From Allobosea lupini (GTDB lineage: Bacteria; Pseudomonadota; Alphaproteobacteria; Rhizobiales; Beijerinckiaceae), in NCBI RefSeq assembly GCF_900109525.1, contig NZ_FOAN01000011.1:62001-126000 (forward strand): a DNA stretch of 64,000 bases. Reading direction: 5' to 3'. The notes under the pieces are model-generated. The model saw nothing but the letters and a program-made list of their open reading frames with translations, had not been told where the DNA came from and made no database searches. This document shows positions 1 to 8,906 of this stretch, piece by piece. Positions within the stretch are counted from its first letter, which is position 1; each line of letters opens with the position of its first letter. A program made the position numbers and the translations under genes.

Positions 1-897
1 GAGATCTACTGGCAGATCATCCCCGATGCGGCGGCCCGCGCCGTCGCCTACGAGACCGGCAAAGTCGACGTGCTGACCGGCGGCTCGGTCGACGTCTACG
101 ACGTGGCGCGGCTTTCCAAGCTGCCCAACACCTGCGTCACCACCAAGGGCTGGGAGATGTTCGCCCCCCATGCCTGGCTGACGCCGAACGTCCGCACCGG
201 CATTTTGGGCAACAAGCAGTTCCGCCAGGGGCTGATCTACGCGATCGACCGCGAGTTCGGCCGCGAGGTGGTCTGGGGCGGGCTCGGCAAGCTGCCGACC
301 GGCCCGATCTCGTCGAAGACCAAGTTCTATTCGGCCGACGTGCCGAAATACGCCTTCGATCCCGCCAAGGCGAAGGAGCTGATCAAGGCTTCCGGCTACA
401 AGGGCGAGACGATCCGCCTGCTCAACCTGCCCTATGGCGAGACCTGGACGCGCTGGACCGAGGCGATCAAGCAGAATCTCGAAGATGTCGGCGTCAAGGT
501 GCAGGTCGAAAACACCGACGTGCCCGGCTGGACCCAGAAGGCCAGCAACTGGGACTTCGACCTCAACTTCAACTTCCTCTACCAGCTCGGCGACCCCGCC
601 ATGGGCGTTGCGCGCAGCTACATCACCTCCAACATCGCCAAGGGCAATCCCTTCGCCAATGTCGGCGGCTACTCCAATCCCGAGGTCGACAAGCTCTTCG
701 CCGAGGCGGCGATCGCGCCGACGGACAGCGCGCGGCAGGAGCTCTACACCAAGGTGCAGAAGCTCCTGGCCGACGAACTGCCGGTGCTGTGGCTGCTCGA
801 GATGGATTTCCCGACGATCTATCGCTGCAACGTCAAGAACCTCGTCACCACCGGCGTTGGCGTGAACGACGGCTTCCGCGACGCCTGGAAGGAGTGA
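1..897 (+). CDS. ABC transporter substrate-binding protein, family 5 (peptide/opine type), 5' truncated by window edge
   Basis: The reading frame is open from base 1, so the N-terminal part including the signal peptide lies outside the window and only the last 298 residues are seen. The visible part has the family 5 (DppA/OppA) C-terminal lobe pattern: a 'FRQGLIYAIDRE' segment typical of the 'R.A...AIDR..' helix, then 'AFDPAKAKELIKASGY', then a late segment reading 'ADELPVLWLLEMDFPTIY'. It would bind a peptide or similar solute in the periplasm and deliver it to the two permeases that follow at 1043 and 2017. The substrate cannot be read from sequence. The gene is probably first of a five-gene operon, though a 145-bp gap carrying a palindromic repeat separates it from the permease. 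Confidence 0.9.
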   Translation, partial: EIYWQIIPDAAARAVAYETGKVDVLTGGSVDVYDVARLSKLPNTCVTTKGWEMFAPHAWLTPNVRTGILGNKQFRQGLIYAIDREFGREVVWGGLGKLPTGPISSKTKFYSADVPKYAFDPAKAKELIKASGYKGETIRLLNLPYGETWTRWTEAIKQNLEDVGVKVQVENTDVPGWTQKASNWDFDLNFNFLYQLGDPAMGVARSYITSNIAKGNPFANVGGYSNPEVDKLFAEAAIAPTDSARQELYTKVQKLLADELPVLWLLEMDFPTIYRCNVKNLVTTGVGVNDGFRDAWKE

Positions 898-956
898 GTT
901 CGGAGCTGATCGCTTGGGCAATGTCGTCTCGGACAAGCCGCGTCAGCGGTGCCGAT

Positions 957-1022
957 CCGGGACCCATGCCTGAACCGTTCCGGCATGGGTCCCGGGTCTC
1001 CCTCCGGTCGCCCGGGATGACG
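957..1022. repeat. intergenic palindromic repeat between binding protein and permease
   Basis: A perfect 14-bp inverted repeat (957-970 with 982-995, loop of 11) is followed by a GC-rich tail ending CCCGGGATGACGG. It lies between a binding-protein gene and its permease, where stem-loops often stabilise the upstream mRNA and lower downstream expression. The tail style (cccgggatgacgg) is common in dispersed intergenic palindromes of Rhizobiales genomes, so it may be a multicopy element. No T-run follows, so it is not a classic terminator. Confidence 0.6.
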
Positions 1023-1042
1023 GCAAGCAAAGACGGGTCTGA

Positions 1043-2020
1043 ATGAACCTCGCGCAATTCCTCGCCGGCCGGCTCGCAAAGGGGATCGTCGTCCTCTTCG
1101 CCATCGCGGTGCTGAACTTCTTCCTGATCCGGGCCGCGCCGGGCGATCCGGCGCAGGTGCTGGCTGGCGAAGCCGGCGCTGCCGACGAGCAATTGCTGAT
1201 CCAGTTGCGCGAGCGCTTCGGCCTCGACCAGCCGCTGCTGACCCAGCTCTGGGTCTATCTCAAGGGCTATCTCAGCTTCGATCTCGGCTTCAGCTACCGC
1301 CAGCAGCAGAGCGTGCTCAGCCTGATCCTCGACCGCCTGCCTGCGACGCTGCTGCTGACCGGCGCCGCCTTCATCGTCTCGCTTGGGCTGGGCACGCTGA
1401 TGGGCGCGCTCGCCGCCCGCCGCGCCGGCCGCTGGCAGGACAGCGTCATCACAACGCTGGCGCTGGTCTTCTATGCGACGCCGCTGTTCTGGGTCGCGCT
1501 GATGAGCCAGATCGTCTTCGCGCTGAAACTCGGCCTCGTCCCCAATGTCGGCTACGAGAGCATCGGCGCGAACTATACCGGGCTCGCCCGTGCGCTCGAC
1601 ATCGCCAGCCATCTCGTCCTGCCGGCCCTGACGCTCGGCCTGTTCTTCACCGCCCTCTATGCCCGGATGATGCGGGCCTCGATGCTTGAGGTCGCGGGCG
1701 CCGATTTCGTCAAGACAGCCCGCGCCAAGGGGCTCAGCCCCGGCGTGATCTCGCGTCGGCATGTCGCCCGCAACGCGATCCTGCCGGTGGTGACGCTGGC
1801 GGGCCTGCAGGCAGGCCAACTGGTCGGCGGCGCCGTGCTCACCGAGACCGTCTTCGCCTGGCCGGGCATCGGGCGCCTGATGTTCGATGCCCTGGTGCAG
1901 CGCGACTATTCGGTGCTGCTCGGCGTCTTCTTCATCTCCTCGGCCATGGTCGTCGGCTTCAACATCCTGACCGATATCGTCTACCGGCTCGCCGATCCGC
2001 GCATCGAGGCGGTGTCATGA
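1043..2020 (+). CDS. ABC transporter permease, DppB/OppB type
   Basis: A 325-residue inner membrane protein, normal length for DppB. It starts with a hydrophobic helix (about residues 10-30), contains the 'FGLDQPLLTQLWVYLKGYLSFDLG' style periplasmic segment usual in this family (about 60-85), and near residues 215-240 the cytoplasmic EAA loop (GADFVKTARAKGLS) that docks to the ATPase. It ends with the conserved 'ETVFAWPGIGRL' and 'YRLADPRI' segments. It pairs with the DppC-type permease that overlaps its stop by 4 bases (ATGA), showing translational coupling. Start ATG at 1043 follows 'gacggg'. Substrate is inferred to be peptide-like only from family. Confidence 0.93.
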   Translation: MNLAQFLAGRLAKGIVVLFAIAVLNFFLIRAAPGDPAQVLAGEAGAADEQLLIQLRERFGLDQPLLTQLWVYLKGYLSFDLGFSYRQQQSVLSLILDRLPATLLLTGAAFIVSLGLGTLMGALAARRAGRWQDSVITTLALVFYATPLFWVALMSQIVFALKLGLVPNVGYESIGANYTGLARALDIASHLVLPALTLGLFFTALYARMMRASMLEVAGADFVKTARAKGLSPGVISRRHVARNAILPVVTLAGLQAGQLVGGAVLTETVFAWPGIGRLMFDALVQRDYSVLLGVFFISSAMVVGFNILTDIVYRLADPRIEAVS

Positions 2021-2853
2021 GCTTCCTCAAGCGTTTTTCCCGCAATCGCGGCGCCCTGATCGGCCTTGCTATCCTGATCGCGGTGGTGCTCTTTGCCATC
2101 CTCGCGCCCTCGCTTTATCCGCAATCGCCTTGGCGGACGGTGGCGCGGCCCTTCCTTGCGCCCTTCGTGATGGAGCGCTTCCCGCTCGGCACCGATACGC
2201 TCGGGCGCGACATCGCCTCGGGCCTGGCGCACGGCGCCCGTGTCTCGCTGACGATCGGGCTGGTCTCGACGATTGTCGCGCTGCTGATCGGCGTGCCGCT
2301 GGGCGCCATCGCCGGCTATGCCGGCGGCTTCATCGACGATGCGCTGATGCGCTTCACCGAGTTCTTCCAGACCATCCCCTCCTTCGCGCTCGCCATTGTG
2401 CTGGTCGCGATCCTGCAGCCCAAGCTCGGCTCGATCGTGCTCGCCATCGGCGTGGTCAGTTGGCCGCCGGTGGCGCGGCTGGTGCGCGGCGAGGTGCTCT
2501 CGCTAAAGACCCGCGAATATGTCCAGGCGGCGATCACCATCGGCCAGCCGACGGCGCGGATCATCTGGAGCCAGGTGCTGCCCAACACGATCGCGCCGAT
2601 CATCGTAATGGGCTCGCTGATGATCGGCTCGGCGATCCTGCTCGAATCCTCGCTCTCCTTCCTCGGCCTCGGCGATCCCAACCTGATGAGCTGGGGCTAC
2701 ATGGTTGGCGCCGGCCGCACGCGCCTGCTCGACGCCTGGTGGATCAGCTTCTTCCCGGGCGTTGCGATCTTCCTGACCGTGCTGGCCCTCAACCTTGCCG
2801 GCGAAGGGCTGAACGATGCGATGAACCCGCGCCTCGCCCGGGAGAGAGAATGA
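2017..2853 (+). CDS. ABC transporter permease, DppC/OppC type
   Basis: A 278-residue inner membrane permease. It begins with one helix at about residues 12-35, has the family mark 'PLGTDTLGRDIASGLAHG' near residue 55, five further helices, and the EAA loop (VQAAITIGQPTARII) near residue 170. 'SLSFLGLGDPNLMSWG' near 215 is also typical. It overlaps the upstream permease (ATGA) and its stop TGA overlaps the start of the ATPase gene, so the three genes form one tight operon. Confidence 0.93.
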   Translation: MSFLKRFSRNRGALIGLAILIAVVLFAILAPSLYPQSPWRTVARPFLAPFVMERFPLGTDTLGRDIASGLAHGARVSLTIGLVSTIVALLIGVPLGAIAGYAGGFIDDALMRFTEFFQTIPSFALAIVLVAILQPKLGSIVLAIGVVSWPPVARLVRGEVLSLKTREYVQAAITIGQPTARIIWSQVLPNTIAPIIVMGSLMIGSAILLESSLSFLGLGDPNLMSWGYMVGAGRTRLLDAWWISFFPGVAIFLTVLALNLAGEGLNDAMNPRLARERE

Positions 2854-4460
2854 TGGCCGAGCCCGTCCTCTCGATCGAAGGCCTGAAGCTCGCACTGCCC
2901 GTGATGGCCGACCGCCCCTATGCGGTCGAGGATGCGACGCTTCGCATCGCCGCGGGCGAGACGCTCTGCGTCGTCGGCGAATCCGGCTCCGGCAAGTCGA
3001 TGATCGCCCATGCGGTGATGGGGCTCCTGCCCAAGGCGGTGAAGCCGGTCGCCGGCGCGATCAGGCTCGCCGGCCGCGACCTCCTGGCGCTGTCGGAAGA
3101 GGCGATGCAGGACGTGCGCGGCCGCGAGGTCGGCATGATCTTCCAGGAGCCGATGACCTCGCTCAACCCGGTCATGCGCGTCGCCGACCAGATCGTCGAG
3201 ACCTTCGAGGCGCATAAGCTGCTGACCAAGCCGGAGCGCTACGCCCGTGCCGTCGCGCTGCTGACAGAGGTCGGCCTACCCGAGCCGGAGCGGCTGGCGC
3301 GGGCCTATCCGCATGAGCTCTCGGGCGGCCAGCGCCAGCGCGTGATGATCGCGATGGCGCTGGCTCTCGAACCGAAGCTGCTGATCGCCGACGAGCCGAC
3401 CACCGCGCTCGACGTGACCACGCAGGCGCAAATCCTCAAGCTGATCGACAATCTCCGCCACAAGCACGGCACCGCGGTCTTGTTCATCACCCACGACATG
3501 GGCGTCGTCGCCGAGATCGCCGACCGCATCGCCGTGCTGGAGAAGGGCGTACTGGTCGAGGAAGGTACGGTCGACCAGGTGCTCGGCTCTCCCCGCCACC
3601 CCTATACGCAGAAGCTGCTCGCCGCCGTGCCCTCGCTGACGCCGCCGGAGCGGCCGGCGCTGCCGGAAAGCAAGCCGGTGCTCACCGTCGAGAAGCTCGG
3701 CAAGGTCTATCGCAAGCGCGCCTTCTTCCGCCCGGGCCGCGAAGTCAGGGCAGCCGACGATGTCAGCTTCACGCTGGCGCGCGGCGAGACGCTGGGGCTC
3801 GTCGGCGAGTCCGGCTCGGGCAAGTCGACGGTCGGGCGCTGCTGCCTGCGCCTGATCGAGCCGGATTCAGGGCGCATCACCCTCGGCGACCTCACCATCA
3901 CCGACCTCAGCGTCGCGGCGCTCCGCCCGCATCGCAAGCGGATCCAGATGGTGTTCCAGGATCCGTTCGCCTCGCTCAATCCGCGCCAGACCGTCGGGCG
4001 GATCATCTCGGACGGGCCGGTCGCGCACGGCACGTCACGCAAGAACGCGCTGGCGCGGGCGAAGGAGCTGCTCGAACTGGTCGGGCTCTCCGCCAATGCG
4101 ATCGACCGCTACCCGCATGAATTCTCCGGCGGCCAGCGCCAGCGCATCGGCATCGCCCGGGCCCTCGCGCTCGAGCCGGACGTCCTCGTCGCCGACGAGG
4201 CGGTTTCGGCGCTCGACGTCTCCGTGCAGGCGCAGATCCTCAAGCTGATCAAGGACATCCAGCAGCGGCTCGGCCTCGCCATCCTGTTCGTCACCCACGA
4301 TCTGCGCGTCGCCGCGCAGATCTGCGACAAGATCGCGGTGATGCAGCGCGGCAGGATCGTCGAGGCCGGCCCGACCGCCGCGCTCTTTTCCGCCCCCCAG
4401 CACGCCTACACCCGCCAGCTGCTCGCCGCCGTGCCCGGCGGCGAGCGGTTCGGGCGGTGA
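2850..4460 (+). CDS. fused double ABC ATPase (DppD-DppF type)
   Basis: A 536-residue protein with two complete nucleotide-binding domains, equivalent to DppD and DppF joined in one chain. Domain 1: Walker A GESGSGKS at about residues 43-50, signature LSGGQRQR near 157, Walker B LLIADEPTTALD near 177. Domain 2: Walker A GESGSGKST near 319, signature FSGGQRQR near 425, Walker B VLVADEAVSALD. The second Walker B reads DEA where DEP is usual, with the catalytic Glu kept. Oligopeptide C-terminal stretches (HPYTQKLLAAVP, HAYTRQLLAAVP) follow each domain. The open frame extends further upstream, but the start is put at ATG 2850, overlapping the DppC stop, because the upstream part is a shadow of that gene. 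Confidence 0.93.
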   Translation: MMAEPVLSIEGLKLALPVMADRPYAVEDATLRIAAGETLCVVGESGSGKSMIAHAVMGLLPKAVKPVAGAIRLAGRDLLALSEEAMQDVRGREVGMIFQEPMTSLNPVMRVADQIVETFEAHKLLTKPERYARAVALLTEVGLPEPERLARAYPHELSGGQRQRVMIAMALALEPKLLIADEPTTALDVTTQAQILKLIDNLRHKHGTAVLFITHDMGVVAEIADRIAVLEKGVLVEEGTVDQVLGSPRHPYTQKLLAAVPSLTPPERPALPESKPVLTVEKLGKVYRKRAFFRPGREVRAADDVSFTLARGETLGLVGESGSGKSTVGRCCLRLIEPDSGRITLGDLTITDLSVAALRPHRKRIQMVFQDPFASLNPRQTVGRIISDGPVAHGTSRKNALARAKELLELVGLSANAIDRYPHEFSGGQRQRIGIARALALEPDVLVADEAVSALDVSVQAQILKLIKDIQQRLGLAILFVTHDLRVAAQICDKIAVMQRGRIVEAGPTAALFSAPQHAYTRQLLAAVPGGERFGR

Positions 4461-4472
4461 GTTCCATTCGTC

Positions 4473-4556
4473 ATTCTCGGGCGTAGCGAAGCGCAGACCC
4501 GAGAATCTCAGGACCAGATGGCTGGTTTCCGAGATGGTCGGGTCAAGCCCGACCAT
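4473..4556. repeat. pair of intergenic inverted repeats
   Basis: Two stem-loops lie between the ATPase and the deacylase genes. The first pairs ATTCTCGGG (4473-4481) with CCCGAGAAT (4498-4506). The second pairs ATGGTCGGG (4534-4542) with CCCGACCAT (4548-4556) over a 5-base loop. Neither is followed by a T-run. The composition resembles dispersed intergenic palindromes seen in Rhizobiales; copy number cannot be judged from one window. Confidence 0.55.
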
Positions 4557-4600
4557 GACGAGCCGGCCGAATGCCTGCCTATCTACCGGAGACCCCAGCC

Positions 4601-5890
4601 ATGCCGCTCGACCCCGCCCTGCGCGACCGTATCCTCAGCTCCGTCGAAGCGGGCTTTGCCGAGCAGATCGCCTTCACCCGGGAGATGATCCGCTTTCCGT
4701 CGACACGCGGCGACGAGCACACCGTCCAGGACTTCATCTTCCGGGCCTTGAGGCAGCGCGGCTTCACCATGGACCGCTTTGCCATGGATCGCGAGGCGAT
4801 CGGTCGCCATCCGGGCGGGGCGCCGTTCTCTGACACGCATTCGGACGCGCCGATTGTGGTCGGCATCCACCACCCGCGCGAGGAGACGGGTCGCTCGCTG
4901 ATCCTGCAGTCCCATGTCGACGTGGTGCCGACCGGCCCGGCCGAGCTCTGGACGCATCCGCCCTTCGATCCCGTGATCGAGGGCGACTGGCTCTATGGCC
5001 GTGGCGGTGCCGACATGAAGGCGGGCGGCGCTGCGAATCTCTATTGCCTCGATGCGCTCCGGCGCATCGGCCTGCAGCCGGCGGGAACCGTCTATGTCCA
5101 GTCGGTGGTCGAGGAGGAATCGACCGGCAACGGCGCGTTGATGACTCATTTGCGCGGCTACGCGGCCGATGCGGTGCTGATCCCCGAGCCCGAGGAAGAG
5201 ATGTTGGTGCGCGCCAATACCGGTGTGCTCTGGTTCCAGTTCGAGGTCCGCGGCGTGCCGATGCATGTGCGCGAGATGGCGGCGGGGGCGAATGCGATCG
5301 ACGCGGCCTATCGCGTCATCGGCGCGCTGCGCGAACTCGAGGCGGCGCTCAACCGCGAGAAGATCGGCCGGCCGCATTTCGAGGATGTCGCCCATCCGAT
5401 CAACCTCAACATCGGCAAGATCGAGGGCGGCGACTGGGCTTCGTCGGTGCCGTGCTGGTGCAAGGTCGACTGTCGCATCGGCCTCTATCCCGGCATGTCG
5501 GCCGAAGAGCTCGGCAAGCGCATCGAGGCGAAGGTGCTCGCCTTCGCGCGCGCCGATGCGTTCCTCTCGAACAACCCGCCCCAGGTCGTCTTCAACGGCT
5601 TCTGGTCGGAAGGGTATGTGCTCGAGCCCGGCAGCGAGGCCGAGGCCGTGCTCGGCCGTGCCCATCAGGGCTCGACCGGCAAGGCGCTGAAGAGCTTCAT
5701 GACCCCCGGCTATCTCGATACCCGGGTCTACGCCCTCTACGACAAGGTGCCGGCACTCTGCTACGGCCCGATCTCGGAGAACATCCATGCCTTCGACGAG
5801 CGCGTCAGCCTGGCCTCCCTGAAGCGGATCACCGGCACCATGGCGCTCTTCGTCGCCGAATGGTGCGGGGTGGAGGCGATCGCGGAGTGA
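4601..5890 (+). CDS. M20 family metallopeptidase / deacylase (ArgE/DapE/carboxypeptidase G2 family)
   Basis: A 429-residue cytosolic zinc hydrolase of the ArgE/DapE type that would cleave an N-acyl or peptide bond. Metal-ligand motifs are visible: 'LQSHVDVVPTG' (His, with Asp two residues later), 'RGGADMKAG' (bridging Asp), 'VEEESTGNG' (catalytic Glu-Glu), and a late 'SENIHAFDE' (His ligand). The lid domain with 'VRGVPMHVREM' lies in the middle. Start 4601 is chosen because GGAG sits 9 bases upstream; an in-frame ATG at 4571 has no such site. It follows the Dpp-type importer on the same strand, so it may act on the imported solute, for example an N-acyl amino acid or dipeptide. That link is inference. 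Confidence 0.88.
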   Translation: MPLDPALRDRILSSVEAGFAEQIAFTREMIRFPSTRGDEHTVQDFIFRALRQRGFTMDRFAMDREAIGRHPGGAPFSDTHSDAPIVVGIHHPREETGRSLILQSHVDVVPTGPAELWTHPPFDPVIEGDWLYGRGGADMKAGGAANLYCLDALRRIGLQPAGTVYVQSVVEEESTGNGALMTHLRGYAADAVLIPEPEEEMLVRANTGVLWFQFEVRGVPMHVREMAAGANAIDAAYRVIGALRELEAALNREKIGRPHFEDVAHPINLNIGKIEGGDWASSVPCWCKVDCRIGLYPGMSAEELGKRIEAKVLAFARADAFLSNNPPQVVFNGFWSEGYVLEPGSEAEAVLGRAHQGSTGKALKSFMTPGYLDTRVYALYDKVPALCYGPISENIHAFDERVSLASLKRITGTMALFVAEWCGVEAIAE

Positions 5891-5968
5891 TGACGCGCGC
5901 CTGCCGTGCATCGAGCCTGCAGCGAAATGACATGACGGTGCAGGCTCCTCCTCACGCATAGTCCGATC

Positions 5969-6853
5969 ATGCCGACCGTGTCCGCCCGCTCGCTCCTGCT
6001 CGTCCCGCTGCTCGGGCTGCTCTGGGGCTTCAACTGGCCGGCGGTCCGGATCTCACTGACCGAGATCGCGCCATGGACCTTGCGAGCCGGCGGCATGACC
6101 TTCGCCGGGCTTGCTCTCGTCGCGGTCGCGCTGGCGCGGGACATCAGTCTCAAGGTGCCGGCCGCGCATTGGCCCAGGCTGATCGTCGCCGGCATCCTGT
6201 CGATCGCCGCCTTCAATATCCTGCTCGCCTTCGCGCAGTTGATGGCGCCGACCTCTCGGGCCGCGATCCTGACCTTCACCATGCCGGTCTGGGCAACGCT
6301 GATGGCCTGGCCGGTATTGGGCGAGCACGTCGACCGCCCGCGGCTGATCGGCCTGGGGCTCGGCATCGCCGGATTGCTCTGCCTCGGTCTGCCGCTGATC
6401 CGCGCGGGCCAGCTCTCGCCGGGGCTTGCTCTCGCTTTGCTTGCGAGCATCAGCTGGGCGCTCGGCACCATCGTCACCAAGCGCTGGCCGGTCGCGGCGC
6501 CGACGCTGTCGATCGCCGCCTGGCAATTGCTGATCGGCGGCGCGGCGGCCGGTATCGGCATGCTGATTTTCGAGGGCATTCCGGTCCCGAGGACCCTGTC
6601 GCCGCCGGTTGCGGCGGCACTGACCTTCCATATCCTCGGCGCGCAGGCGCTCGCCTATTTCCTCTGGTTCACCGTGATCGCCCGGCTTCCTGCGGGGATC
6701 GCCAGCCTCGGCACCTTGATGGTTCCGGCGGTCGGGGCGCTCGGCTCGGTCCTCCTGCTCGGCGAGCGGCCGGCGGCGAGCGACTGGCTCGGCCTCGTCC
6801 TCGTGGTTGCCGCTTCGGGTGCGATCCTTGTCTCGCCAAAACCGGGTCCTTGA
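5969..6853 (+). CDS. EamA/DMT family transporter
   Basis: A 294-residue polytopic membrane protein with about ten hydrophobic segments in two EamA repeats. The first repeat opens with 'LLGLLWGFNWPAVRISL', the second with 'LLASISWALGTIVTKRW', both the usual drug/metabolite transporter openings. The end of each half carries a 'GERP' or 'GEHV' turn (PVLGEHVDRPRLIG; LLGERPAASDWLG), also typical. Members export amino acids or metabolites; substrate is unknown here. It is 78 bases after the deacylase on the same strand and could export its product or relieve amino-acid excess. Confidence 0.9.
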   Translation: MPTVSARSLLLVPLLGLLWGFNWPAVRISLTEIAPWTLRAGGMTFAGLALVAVALARDISLKVPAAHWPRLIVAGILSIAAFNILLAFAQLMAPTSRAAILTFTMPVWATLMAWPVLGEHVDRPRLIGLGLGIAGLLCLGLPLIRAGQLSPGLALALLASISWALGTIVTKRWPVAAPTLSIAAWQLLIGGAAAGIGMLIFEGIPVPRTLSPPVAAALTFHILGAQALAYFLWFTVIARLPAGIASLGTLMVPAVGALGSVLLLGERPAASDWLGLVLVVAASGAILVSPKPGP

Positions 6854-6920
6854 CCCTAGGTCATTTTTTCTTCGTCCCGTCCGGAACCTTTTGCGCAATG
6901 CCGCGTTTAGCGCGTTGGAC

Positions 6921-8900
6921 ATGTCAAATATCAAGGTTCCAAACGTGCTTCAGATCGCGGAAGGTCCGGTGACCGCCGAGCGCTACCGCTTGCTGGTGGA
7001 ATCCGTCACGGACTACGCGATCTACATGCTCGATCCGCAGGGGACCGTGATCAGCTGGAACCCCGGCGCCCGGCGTTTCAAGGGCTATGAGGACCACGAG
7101 ATCATCGGCCAGCCGTTCTCGCGCTTCTACACCGAGGAGGATCGCGCTGCCGGCTTGCCGGAGCGAGCTCTGGGCCAGGCCGCCGAAACAGGGCGCTTCG
7201 AGAGCGAGGGCTGGCGCGTCCGCAAGGACGGCACCCGCTTCTGGGCCAATGCTGTCATCGATGCGATCATAAACCCGGCGACCGGCCGGGTGCTCGGCTA
7301 TGCCAAGGTCACGCGCGACCTGACCGAGCGGCGCCAGGCGGATGAGGCGCTGCGGCGGTCGGAGGAGAAGTTCCGCCTGCTGGTGCAGGGCGTCACCGAC
7401 TACGCGATCTACATGCTCGATGCCGACGGCATCGTGACCAACTGGAACGCCGGTGCGCAGCGGATCAAAGGCTATGCGCCGGACGAGATCATCGGCCGGC
7501 ATTTCTCGCTGTTCTACACGCCGGAGGATCGCGAGAAGGGCGAGCCGCAAAGGACGCTCCAGGCTGCGATCGACAATGGCAGCGCCGAAAAGGAAGGCTG
7601 GCGCATCCGCAAGAACGGCGAGACCTTCTGGGCGAGTGTCGTCATCGACCCGATCCGCGACGATGCTGGCGAGGTCATCGGCTTTGCCAAGGTTACGCGA
7701 GACCTGACCGAGCAGCGTAAGGTCCAAGCCGAGCTCGATGCGGCGCGCGAGGCCTTGTTCCAGGCGCAGAAGATCGAGGCCCTCGGCCAACTCACCGGCG
7801 GCGTTGCGCATGACTTCAACAATCTGCTGACCGCCGTGCTGGGCAGCCTCGAGCTCGTGCGTCGCCAGATCGGCGATGAGCGCCAGCTCAACCTGATCGA
7901 CAATGCGATCAAGGGGGCGAGCCGGGGCATCTCCCTGACCCAGCGCATGCTCTCCTTCGCCCGCAAGCAGGAACTGGCGCTGCAGCCGGTGGCGGTCGAC
8001 GTGCTCGTCGCGGAGATGGGCGACCTGCTGCAGCGTTCGCTGGGGCCGCTGATCCGGATCGAGACGGATTTTCCCGCCGATCTCGCGACCGCAGCGGCCG
8101 ATTCGAACCAGCTCGAAGCCGCGGTCCTCAACCTTGCCGTCAATGCGCGGGACGCGATGCCGGAAGGCGGCGTATTGCGCGTCGGGGCCAAGAACGAATC
8201 CGTCGGCCGAGGCCATCGCAGTGGCCTGCCCGACGGCGACTATATCCGCCTCTCGGTGGCCGATACCGGTAGCGGAATGGATGCAAAGACACTGGCCCAG
8301 GCGACCGAGCCCTTCTTCACCACCAAGGGTGTCGGCAAGGGCACCGGGCTCGGCCTCTCGATGGTGCACGGCATGGCCGAGCAGCTCGGTGGCCGTCTGC
8401 AGCTGACCAGCCATGTGGGACGAGGCACGACCGTGGAAATCTGGCTGCCCGTGGCTTCCGCAATCATAACGGCCGAGCCTGTCCAGTTGCCTGTCGAGAC
8501 GAAAATGGAGACCGCCATGGAGCCGCGCCCGCTGACTGTGCTCGCGGTCGATGACGATGCGCTCGTGCTGATGAACACAACCGCACTGCTGGAGGACCTC
8601 GGCCACAAGGTCATCGAGGCGAGCTCGGGGCGGGAGGCGCTGTCCGTGCTGGAGAACAACGAGATCGATCTGCTGATCACCGATCATGCCATGCCGCAGA
8701 TGACCGGTGCGCAATTGATCACGGAAGTCGGACAGCGCTGGCCCAATGTGCCGGTCATCCTCGCTACAGGCTATGCCGATCTGCCGGCGGGCGCCGGAGC
8801 GGGCGTGTTGCGGCTGAACAAGCCGTTCTGGCAGGCCGATCTGGAAAAGGCGGTCAATGCGGCGATGGCGCGGCGCACGACGGCTGCAGCCGCGGCCTGA
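6921..8900 (+). CDS. double-PAS hybrid histidine kinase with receiver domain
   Basis: A 659-residue soluble sensor kinase with no membrane segment. Order: PAS 1 (about 14-130), PAS 2 (about 145-265), HisKA with phospho-His297 (GGVAHDFNN), HATPase_c with N-box 'NLAVNARDAMPEGG' and G-boxes 'DTGSGMD' and 'GKGTGLGLSMV', then a C-terminal receiver with acceptor Asp588 (LLITDHAMP). The two PAS domains are strongly alike (both contain VTDYAIYMLD and EIIG), so they arose by tandem duplication. Start ATG 6921 avoids overlap with the EamA gene; an upstream in-frame extension is a shadow. No response regulator or phosphotransfer gene is adjacent, so the downstream partner is unknown. It resembles cytosolic FixL/BphP-type hybrid kinases of Rhizobiales, but no heme or chromophore residue can be claimed. 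Confidence 0.92.
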   Translation: MSNIKVPNVLQIAEGPVTAERYRLLVESVTDYAIYMLDPQGTVISWNPGARRFKGYEDHEIIGQPFSRFYTEEDRAAGLPERALGQAAETGRFESEGWRVRKDGTRFWANAVIDAIINPATGRVLGYAKVTRDLTERRQADEALRRSEEKFRLLVQGVTDYAIYMLDADGIVTNWNAGAQRIKGYAPDEIIGRHFSLFYTPEDREKGEPQRTLQAAIDNGSAEKEGWRIRKNGETFWASVVIDPIRDDAGEVIGFAKVTRDLTEQRKVQAELDAAREALFQAQKIEALGQLTGGVAHDFNNLLTAVLGSLELVRRQIGDERQLNLIDNAIKGASRGISLTQRMLSFARKQELALQPVAVDVLVAEMGDLLQRSLGPLIRIETDFPADLATAAADSNQLEAAVLNLAVNARDAMPEGGVLRVGAKNESVGRGHRSGLPDGDYIRLSVADTGSGMDAKTLAQATEPFFTTKGVGKGTGLGLSMVHGMAEQLGGRLQLTSHVGRGTTVEIWLPVASAIITAEPVQLPVETKMETAMEPRPLTVLAVDDDALVLMNTTALLEDLGHKVIEASSGREALSVLENNEIDLLITDHAMPQMTGAQLITEVGQRWPNVPVILATGYADLPAGAGAGVLRLNKPFWQADLEKAVNAAMARRTTAAAAA

Positions 8901-8906
8901 GGGCTG

